This document shows, in pieces, positions 1-5,542 of a stretch of 7,340 nucleotides of DNA (its first letter is position 1; each line of letters opens with the position of its first letter). The position numbers and the translations under genes were made by a program. The DNA comes from Aquifex aeolicus (GTDB taxonomy: Bacteria; Aquificota; Aquificia; Aquificales; Aquificaceae). The notes beneath the pieces were generated by a model. It searched no databases. It saw nothing but the letters and a program-made list of their open reading frames with translations, and had not been told where the DNA came from. The DNA lies in the NCBI GenBank assembly GCA_011375045.1, contig DRNB01000179.1:1-7340 (forward strand), read 5' to 3'.

Positions 1-722
1 AGCGCCTCGAGCGCAAATACGGCAGACCTTACAGGGAGATACTAAGGGAGGTGGAGCTTCTCAGGGAGGAGCTTCTGAGCTGTGAGAGCCTTCTGGAGGA
101 GATCGAAAGCCTCGAGAGGCGCCGGCGGGAGATCGGAGAGAAACTGCTCCGCACCTGCAGGATCCTTACGGAGGCGAGGAAGAAGGCGGCGGTCAGCCTC
201 TCGGAGGAGGTGAAGGGGATCCTGAGGGATCTGAACCTCGGGGAGGCGGAGTTCAGGGTAAGCGTGGAGGAAGCTGAACCCTCACGCACCGGTGCGGACC
301 GGATACGCTTCCTGTTTTCTTCCTACCGGGGAGAGCTGAAGCCCTTAGGGGAGATAGCCTCCGGCGGTGAGCTGACGAGACTCTTCCTCGCCCTCGCCCT
401 CGTCCTTCCGCCCGCGGAAACCTACATATTCGACGAGGTGGACGTGGGGGTGAGCGGTGAAACCTCGGTGAAGCTCGCAAGGCTCCTGAAAAAGCTCTCC
501 CGCAGGATGCAGGTGATCGTCATAACCCACTCCGCACCCGTCTGCGCCGCCGGAGACCTCAATCTGGTAACCGAAAAGGAGTTTCTGGGAGGTATCCCCT
601 ACGTTCAGGTCCGTCGCCTCGGAGAGGAGGAGAAGTTCAGGGAGATAGCCCGCCTCATGGGAACCACCACCGAGAACACCCTGAGGGGAGCCAGAGAGCT
701 GGTGGAGCTTGTGAACTCATGA
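1..722 (+). CDS. recN: DNA repair ATPase RecN, C-terminal part (5' end outside window)
   Basis: RecN is an SMC-like ATPase of cytoplasmic double-strand-break repair. An open frame enters from the left edge (first full codon at base 3), so the GTG at 51 is internal and not a start. About 239 residues are visible of a protein usually near 520-560. First comes the end of the charged coiled coil, starting RLERKYGRPYREIL. The C-terminal half of the ABC ATPase head follows: signature motif SGGE (360-371) within EIASGGELTRLFLALAL; Walker B with catalytic Glu in YIFDEVDVGVSG (Asp-Glu at 432-437); and the H-loop His in VITHSAP (528-530). Walker A would lie upstream. The spacing and the DVGVSG phrase fit RecN better than SMC or RecF. 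The TGA stop overlaps the ATG of the next gene (ATGA), so the two are probably co-translated. Confidence 0.93.
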   Translation, partial: RLERKYGRPYREILREVELLREELLSCESLLEEIESLERRRREIGEKLLRTCRILTEARKKAAVSLSEEVKGILRDLNLGEAEFRVSVEEAEPSRTGADRIRFLFSSYRGELKPLGEIASGGELTRLFLALALVLPPAETYIFDEVDVGVSGETSVKLARLLKKLSRRMQVIVITHSAPVCAAGDLNLVTEKEFLGGIPYVQVRRLGEEEKFREIARLMGTTTENTLRGARELVELVNS

Positions 723-1114
723 GAAGGGAGTTCTCCGCGGGAGGTGTTCTCTTCAGAGACGGAGAGGTTCTCCTCGTAAAGAACCCTTCGGGTGTGTGGA
801 CCTTTCCGAAGGGTCTCGTGGAGGAGGGGGAGGCTCCGGAGGAGACCGCGGTCAGGGAGGTTCTGGAGGAGACGGGTGTAAGGGGGGAGATCGTCGGCTA
901 CGTGGGTGAGATCTCCTACTGGTATCAGATGAAGGGGGAAAAGATCTTCAAGAGGGTCAGATACTACCTCATGAGATACCTCGAGGGATCGCCGACCCCC
1001 TCCTACGAGGTTCTGGACGCCTCCTTCTTTCCCGTGGAGACAGCCCGGAAGCTGCTCAAATACAGGGGGGACAGGGAGATCTTCAAGAAGGCTCTCGCCA
1101 TGTCAGGTCCATAG
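719..1114 (+). CDS. Nudix hydrolase (Ap4A-hydrolase-like)
   Basis: This is a 131-residue Nudix protein of normal single-domain length. A complete Nudix box, G-x5-E-x7-REVLEETGV, lies at residues 32-54, with the metal-binding REXXEE glutamates at 47, 50 and 51. It follows an AGGVLF strand and the WTFPKG motif (27-32), as in small diadenosine-polyphosphate hydrolases. Family knowledge suggests cytoplasmic hydrolysis of Ap4A or a similar nucleoside-diphosphate compound, but the substrate cannot be read from the sequence. The ATG overlaps the recN TGA by four bases. A GGTGG/GGAG stretch at 701-707 is a modest, rather distant ribosome site, which fits translational coupling. The 3' end overlaps the end of the convergent tsaD gene by 12 bp, with no intervening terminator. 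Confidence 0.92.
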   Translation: MRREFSAGGVLFRDGEVLLVKNPSGVWTFPKGLVEEGEAPEETAVREVLEETGVRGEIVGYVGEISYWYQMKGEKIFKRVRYYLMRYLEGSPTPSYEVLDASFFPVETARKLLKYRGDREIFKKALAMSGP

Positions 1115-2110
1115 CCTGCCGAACTCCTCGAGGGGGACGCTGGGGTCCGGGTTGACGTCCAGCTCCGCCACCACCCCCCTCCTGAAGCGCTCCACCCCTG
1201 CGTAGGCTATCATCAGAGCGTTGTCGGTGGACAGCCGGGGTTCGGGTATGAGGAGGGACACTCCCCTCCTCTCCATCTCCTCCCGGAAAACCCTCCTCAG
1301 ATCCCTGTTGGCGGAAACACCGCCGACGACCGCGACCCTCTTCACCCCCGTAAGTTCGACGGCGCGGAGCGTCTTCCTCAGAAGGATCTCGACCACCGTC
1401 GACTGGAAGGAGGCGGCTAAATCCTCCACCTTCAGCGCCTTCTCGCTCCTTATCAGACCGGCGACCGCGGTCTTGAGTCCGCTGAAGGAGAAGTCCAGAG
1501 TATCCCTGTCCAGCATAGGCTTGGGCAGTCTGTAGCGGGGGGTCCCCCTGCGGGCTAACTCGTCTATCAGGGGACCTCCGGGGTAGCCGAGACCGAGCAT
1601 CCGCGCCACCTTGTCGAAGCTCTCCCCCACCGCATCGTCGAGGGTTCCCCCCAGAAACCTGTAGCGGCCGAAGTCCTCCACGAGGAAAAGGTCCGTGTGT
1701 CCGCCGGAAACTATGAGGGCGATCAGGGGATACTCACAGGCGCCCGTTAGAAAAACGGAGTATATGTGTCCCTCGAGGTGGTGAACGGGCACCAGAGGAA
1801 CGGAGAGGGTGTAGGCGACGGCTTTGGCGAAGGAAACCCCCACCGTGAGGGACAGGATCAGCCCGGGCGTGAGGGTGAAGGAGACAAAGTCTATCCCCCT
1901 GAGGTCGAACCCTGTTTCCCTGAGCAGGCTGTCGAAAAGAGGCAGCAGGTTGCGGGTGTGCTCTCTGGCGGAAAGCTCCGGAACTACGCCCCCGAAGGGG
2001 GCGTGCTTTTTTGCCTGAGAGAGCAGGACGTCCCCGATGGGTCCCCTCTCAGAATCGTAGAGAGCCAAGGCGGTTTCATCACAGGAGGTTTCTACGGCTA
2101 AGGTTATCAT
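1103..2110 (-). CDS. tsaD: tRNA t6A37 threonylcarbamoyltransferase TsaD
   Basis: TsaD transfers the threonylcarbamoyl group from TC-AMP to A37 of ANN-decoding tRNAs, working with TsaB and TsaE in the cytoplasm. The 335-residue length is typical. The fold is ASKHA/Kae1: N-terminal ETSCDETA (residues 8-15), metal-binding HHLEGH (His111 and His115, the same numbers as in E. coli), SGGHT (135-139), DDAVGESFDKVAR (158-170), FSFSGLKTA (207-215), GGVSANRDLR (263-272) and the third metal ligand Asp296 in STDNAL. The frame stays open 47 codons upstream, but those residues are low-complexity and lie over ctpA. The ATG at 2108-2110 starts directly at the conserved MITLAVETSCDET and overlaps the ctpA stop (ATGA). 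There is no strong Shine-Dalgarno site, so translation probably depends on ctpA read-through coupling. It is the last gene of the minus-strand cluster. Confidence 0.97.
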   Translation of the reverse strand: MITLAVETSCDETALALYDSERGPIGDVLLSQAKKHAPFGGVVPELSAREHTRNLLPLFDSLLRETGFDLRGIDFVSFTLTPGLILSLTVGVSFAKAVAYTLSVPLVPVHHLEGHIYSVFLTGACEYPLIALIVSGGHTDLFLVEDFGRYRFLGGTLDDAVGESFDKVARMLGLGYPGGPLIDELARRGTPRYRLPKPMLDRDTLDFSFSGLKTAVAGLIRSEKALKVEDLAASFQSTVVEILLRKTLRAVELTGVKRVAVVGGVSANRDLRRVFREEMERRGVSLLIPEPRLSTDNALMIAYAGVERFRRGVVAELDVNPDPSVPLEEFGRLWT

Positions 2111-3330
2111 GCAGCTTCTTTCTGGGTGAGCTTCGCCCTGAGAACCTCGAGAGCCTTCCTGAGCTGAACGTCTATCTCCGGCAGCAGGATAACCTTCTTG
2201 CCGTTGCTCTCTATCCTCATTTTCCTGACCGTTTCGGAGAGCTTCTCCCACGTCTTGGCGTCCATCTCGACCTTCACGTCGGGGGTTATGCCCTCCTTGT
2301 GGATGAGCTTTCCTTTGGGGGTGTAGTAGTAGGCTACGGTCAGCTTCAGGGCTGAGTTGTCTTCGAGGGGTATGATGTTCTGAACGGAGGCTTTGCCGAA
2401 GCTCTTTTCACCCACTATGGTCGCTCTTCCGTGATCCTGAAGGGCGCCGGTAACTATCTCCGAGGCGCTGGCGGAACCTTTGTTTATCAGGATAACAACG
2501 GGGATGTAACTCGGAACGAGCGGTTCCTCCTTGGCGTAGTATTTCTCCTCATCCCTTCTGCCCTTTGTGTAAACGATGAGCTTGCCCTCGGGCAGGAACA
2601 GATCGGAAACCTTGACCGCCTCGGAAAGAAGCCCTCCGGGGTTGTTCCTCAGATCTATAATGAGACCCTTCACCTCCTGGGCTATGAGGTCCTTGAGGGC
2701 TTTACGCAGATCCCGGGCGGTGTAGTGCTGAAACTGAATTATCTTCACGTAGCCCAGATCCTCGTATTTGGTGTATTTGACGCTCTCTATCCTGATAATA
2801 GCTCTCGTAATCTCCACCTTTACAGGTTTGTCCGCTCCCTTCCTCATTATGGTCAGCGTAACCTTCGTGCCGGGTTTCCCCCTTATCTTCTTGACTATCT
2901 CGAGAAGGGTCTTGCCGAAGGTGTCCTCGCCGTCCACGGCTATGATGACATCACCCGCTCTGAGACCTGCCTTGTAGGCGGGCGTTCCCTCTATGGGAGC
3001 TACCACTATGGGTCTGCCCTTCTCCATACTTATCTCTATGCCCACCCCTCCGAACTCACCCTCCGTTTCCTCCATGAACTCCTTGTACTTTTCCGGCGGG
3101 AAGAAGGCGGAGAAGGGATCGAGGGAGGTTACCATACCGTTGAGGGCTCCGTATATGAGATCCTTTATCCTGGGCTCCTCCACGTAGTTCTCCTTGACGA
3201 TCTTCAGCACGTCCGTGAAGAGCTTCAGATAGGAGTATTCGTCCTCCCCGTCCTTGACGCTTCCGGAGGCGCCCATCATAAAACCTGCGAAGAAGGCACC
3301 CGCTATAAGGGGAAGTAAGAATCTGCTCAT
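2107..3330 (-). CDS. ctpA: C-terminal processing peptidase CtpA (S41 family), signal-anchored
   Basis: A 407-residue S41A serine protease that trims or degrades periplasmic proteins from their C-termini. A hydrophobic N-terminal segment (residues 4-21) is a signal peptide or membrane anchor, placing the enzyme in the periplasm. A helical region (about 33-90) contains SLDPFSAFF. A PDZ domain follows (about 93-175, with GVGIEI and AGLRAGDVIIAVDG), then the protease core. By spacing to E. coli Prc (Ser430, Asp441, Lys455), the catalytic dyad is Ser288 in GSASASE and Lys313 in FGKASVQ, with Asp299 conserved; all are present. The core also shows LIIDLRNNPGGLL (223-235). The ATG at 3328-3330 has AGGGAG seven bases upstream (3338-3343). 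Its start overlaps the stop of the upstream small secreted protein and its stop overlaps tsaD, each as ATGA. Confidence 0.95.
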   Translation of the reverse strand: MSRFLLPLIAGAFFAGFMMGASGSVKDGEDEYSYLKLFTDVLKIVKENYVEEPRIKDLIYGALNGMVTSLDPFSAFFPPEKYKEFMEETEGEFGGVGIEISMEKGRPIVVAPIEGTPAYKAGLRAGDVIIAVDGEDTFGKTLLEIVKKIRGKPGTKVTLTIMRKGADKPVKVEITRAIIRIESVKYTKYEDLGYVKIIQFQHYTARDLRKALKDLIAQEVKGLIIDLRNNPGGLLSEAVKVSDLFLPEGKLIVYTKGRRDEEKYYAKEEPLVPSYIPVVILINKGSASASEIVTGALQDHGRATIVGEKSFGKASVQNIIPLEDNSALKLTVAYYYTPKGKLIHKEGITPDVKVEMDAKTWEKLSETVRKMRIESNGKKVILLPEIDVQLRKALEVLRAKLTQKEAA

Positions 3331-3731
3331 CTGCTTTCTCCCTGAAGGAGCTCCATCTCACGGATCTCAGCCATGTGGAAGCTGACGGTGCCCACCCTGG
3401 ATTCGGATACGCACCTCGTCGTGGCTGAGATCTCGAACTCCTCGGCGCTTCCGTCTACGAACTCTACCCTTATCCTGACGTTTCCCCCCGCGGAGGAAAG
3501 GGAGGTTATCCTCCTGACGGAGGACAGGGGGACCGAGTAGCTGAGAGCGCCCCGCTTGAGTCTGAGGGTTCCGTCCGAGCATCTGATCCCCTTCAGGCTA
3601 TGGGAAACGCCCTGCGCATCGGTTATCCTGATCTTTACCTCCTTGAGCTCCGAGGGGATCGGGGCAGGCTCCGACATGCCGTAGAGCACAGGCGTGAACG
3701 ACAGCAAAAGGAGAGCGCTCCCCTTCCTCAT
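3327..3731 (-). CDS. Small secreted protein of unknown function with two beta-rich repeats
   Basis: I do not recognise this 134-residue protein. Residues 1-18 look like a Sec signal peptide (MRK, then a hydrophobic stretch ending near VLYG); no lipobox cysteine is present, so a soluble periplasmic protein is likely. The mature part is predicted beta-rich, with alternating hydrophobic and charged residues. By eye it is an internal duplication: residues 32-79 and 85-129 share V-x-I-R-(I/V), a turn with Gly, an Arg-Cys pair (C51, C107), G-x-(L/V)-S-(Y/F) and then a (V/I)-R-x-(I/M) helix or strand. The two cysteines occupy equivalent places and could pair. It lies 11 bp after the regulator gene and overlaps ctpA by ATGA, so a role as CtpA partner, substrate or adaptor is possible but only inferred. 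The ribosome site is modest (AGG at 3737-3739). Confidence 0.82.
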   Translation of the reverse strand: MRKGSALLLLSFTPVLYGMSEPAPIPSELKEVKIRITDAQGVSHSLKGIRCSDGTLRLKRGALSYSVPLSSVRRITSLSSAGGNVRIRVEFVDGSAEEFEISATTRCVSESRVGTVSFHMAEIREMELLQGESR

Positions 3732-3742
3732 GCTAACCTATT

Positions 3743-4468
3743 TTACACCAAAAGCTTCTCAAGCTCTCTTCTGTTAAGTATCTCTATGTATCCGCGCTCG
3801 GTGTTTATAATTCCCTGCTTCTTCCACCTGCTCATCACCCTTATGGCGGTCTCCACGGTGGTTCCCGTCATCTCGGCTATATCCTGACGGGTCAGGGGGA
3901 GCCTGATGATGATCTTGTCGTTCTTTCTGGTCCCTGCCTTCTCGGCGAGTTCGAGGAGCACCTTGGCTATCCTCTCCTCCACCCTGCCGGAGGCTATGCT
4001 CTTGAGTATCTCGTAGGTCTGGAGCAGGTTCGCCGTCGCATCGCAGGTCATCCTTATGGCAACCGCGGGATACTTTATGGCGAGGTTTATAAAGTCCCTG
4101 TTGGATATATACAGGACCTTGCTGTCCAGAACAGCCATGGCGGTGTAGTAGGTGATGTTGCCCTGCGCTCTGCCCCACTCGATCCAGCCAAAGACGTCTC
4201 CGGGGAAGACCAAGCGCACGATTATGGTCTTACCGTCCTGCGTTTCCTTTATGAGCTTAACGAGTCCCTCCACGAGGATGAATATGCCGGGTTCCGCATC
4301 CTCCTCGAAGAAGAGGTAGTCCCCCCTCTCGTAGCTCTTCAGGGTCATATACCTTGTTGCCTCCCTGAGCTCTTCGGGATTTAGGTCCTCGAAGAGGTGT
4401 ATCCGGCTTGTGAAATCGAGCTTTATATCTTCTGGAGTTTTCCTTTTTGAAGCAGCTCTTTTTCCCAT
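3743..4468 (-). CDS. Crp/Fnr-family transcriptional regulator
   Basis: A 241-residue DNA-binding regulator with a cyclic-nucleotide-binding-type beta-roll (about residues 22-120, including ERGDYLFFEEDAEPGIFILVEG), a long dimerisation helix (about 135-175) and a C-terminal winged helix-turn-helix (about 190-232, LTRQDIAEMTGTT then VETAIRVMSRW). In the recognition helix, V205, E206 and R210 match the FNR pattern V-E-x-x-x-R, suggesting TTGA-type half sites. It lacks the N-terminal cysteine cluster of FNR (only one Cys, C142), and the segment around 90-112 lacks the usual cAMP-binding Arg-Ser, so neither an Fe-S centre nor cAMP is supported. Signal unknown. The ATG at 4466-4468 is backed by a perfect AGGAGG six bases upstream, lying inside the upstream aminopeptidase gene. 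No alternative ATG, GTG or TTG occurs in the overlap, so the 46-bp overlap looks real. Confidence 0.93.
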   Translation of the reverse strand: MGKRAASKRKTPEDIKLDFTSRIHLFEDLNPEELREATRYMTLKSYERGDYLFFEEDAEPGIFILVEGLVKLIKETQDGKTIIVRLVFPGDVFGWIEWGRAQGNITYYTAMAVLDSKVLYISNRDFINLAIKYPAVAIRMTCDATANLLQTYEILKSIASGRVEERIAKVLLELAEKAGTRKNDKIIIRLPLTRQDIAEMTGTTVETAIRVMSRWKKQGIINTERGYIEILNRRELEKLLV

Positions 4469-5505
4469 CCTCTTCCTCCTAAGCGAACTGTCGGTTCAAA
4501 GACCACGTAGTCCGTATGAAAGCCAACCCTGTTCACACCGCCGAAGGTGTGGTTGTCCCCTATGGCTATGTGAACGGTTCCCAGGATCTTCTCCGCTTCG
4601 AGAACGTTGTCCGGCCGTGAAGCCTTAGGGTTGGTGCCCACACCGAACTCGGCGATAAACCGGGCGGAGGGCATCCTCTTAAAGATGTCCTCCACAAAGT
4701 ATCTGTAATCCTCAAAACCTTCTATGCTTTCCACACCGCCGTCTATGAAGCGCAGGGTTATCGGTCTCTCCAGCCGACGATCCGGAGCGTAGAGGATCAC
4801 CAGCCTGCCGTAAGCCTCGCTTTCAACGGGAGCGATGAAGGCTTCCCCCGCCGGAAGGTTTCCGTAGTCTCCGGGCCTGTGGAAGAGTCCCGTGTCCGCA
4901 AGCCCCTTTCTGTTAGCGACGGAAAACTCGAGATCGGTTCCGTAGTCCGATTTAACGTGAACCCACTCGGCTTCCGTGAGCACGTCTGCGATCTCTCCGC
5001 TCAGCCGGGAGACAAACTCCCAGTCCACGTTCATAGAGGTGAGGAACATGGTCGGATCGAAGAGGGGCATGGAGGCGTATCTGCTCCCGAACTCCTCCGT
5101 GAGAACCTTCCTGAAGAAGGTGTGGGTCGTGGAGTAGTAGGGAAAGGCAACTACAACCTGCGGAACCTCCGTAGCTTTCTCTCTGAGAACGGAGACAACC
5201 TCCTCCTGAGGGAACTGATCCTTCTCGAGAATCTTCCAGAGAAGATCCCTCTGGACAAGCTCATCGACCGCCGCATCTCCGAAGGTGAGGCGCCAGAGCT
5301 CCTCCGGAGGCTCCCTTCCGTGGACGCCCGTCGAGGGGTAAACCAGATGCCTGACCTCTCTGGCCAGCTCCTCCCCCACCTCCCGGAACTCCTTCAGGAG
5401 ATCCACCAGATACCCCTTCTCCGTATCCGTGAAGATCAGGAGGATCTCCTCCTTTTTCAGGTTTAAGTTGGTCCTGTAGAGATTCCTTATCTGCTCTTTG
5501 AACAT
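4423..5505 (-). CDS. M29-family metallo-aminopeptidase (AmpS-like), short form
   Basis: A 360-residue cytoplasmic aminopeptidase of the thermophilic M29 family, with no signal peptide; it removes N-terminal residues from peptides using two divalent metals. Family motifs are clear: NLPAGEAFIAP (216-226), AEFGVGTNP (285-293), EKILGTVHIAIGDN (305-318) and GFHTD (328-332). Likely metal ligands are E221, E286, E305, H312, H330 and D332; the Glu-Glu spacing, the Glu-to-His spacing and the H-x-D pair fit AmpS-type enzymes. Most relatives are near 400-410 residues, so this is a compact form, mainly reduced in the N-terminal domain. The ATG at 5503-5505 has GAGGGA five bases upstream (5511-5516). It follows mlaD by 37 AT-rich bases and runs 46 bp into the regulator gene. 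Physiological substrate unknown. Confidence 0.9.
   Translation of the reverse strand: MFKEQIRNLYRTNLNLKKEEILLIFTDTEKGYLVDLLKEFREVGEELAREVRHLVYPSTGVHGREPPEELWRLTFGDAAVDELVQRDLLWKILEKDQFPQEEVVSVLREKATEVPQVVVAFPYYSTTHTFFRKVLTEEFGSRYASMPLFDPTMFLTSMNVDWEFVSRLSGEIADVLTEAEWVHVKSDYGTDLEFSVANRKGLADTGLFHRPGDYGNLPAGEAFIAPVESEAYGRLVILYAPDRRLERPITLRFIDGGVESIEGFEDYRYFVEDIFKRMPSARFIAEFGVGTNPKASRPDNVLEAEKILGTVHIAIGDNHTFGGVNRVGFHTDYVVFEPTVRLGGRGWEKELLQKGKLQKI
4475..4480 (-). promoter_or_regulatory. Strong ribosome binding site of the Crp/Fnr gene, inside the aminopeptidase gene
   Basis: A perfect AGGAGG on the minus strand, six bases from the ATG at 4466-4468. It lies within the M29 coding frame (Gly-Gly-Arg codons) and decides the regulator's start despite the 46-bp overlap. 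Confidence 0.75.
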
Positions 5506-5542
5506 TTCAATCCCTCAATAATAAATTAATTAAAATACAAAT

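Noticed and set aside
51..722. GTG at 51 as a start of a separate 223-residue protein
   Set aside because: The same frame is open to the left edge and already encodes RecN-like residues, so this is the internal part of a truncated recN.
2111..2251. N-terminal extension of TsaD by 47 codons to an upstream ATG
   Set aside because: The extra residues are low-complexity and hydrophilic, lie over ctpA in another frame, and the conserved TsaD N-terminus begins exactly at the ATG at 2108-2110.
2431..3318. 295-codon open frame on the plus strand opposite ctpA
   Set aside because: It is antisense to a clear S41 protease gene, has no recognisable family motif and no proper start context; GC-rich genes with few stop-prone codons give such shadows.
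3743..4468. Naming the regulator fnr or crp
   Set aside because: The Fe-S cysteines and the cAMP-contact residues that would justify either name are absent.
4879..5466. 195-codon open frame on the plus strand opposite the M29 gene
   Set aside because: Composition is typical of a reverse-strand shadow and the minus-strand frame carries all M29 motifs.
5506..5542. Promoter for the M29 gene in the 37-bp AT-rich gap after mlaD
   Set aside because: The TATTAT-like hexamer at 5518-5523 would start transcription too close to the ATG and remove the good GAGGGA ribosome site; no matching -35 is present. A simple AT-rich operon spacer is more likely.
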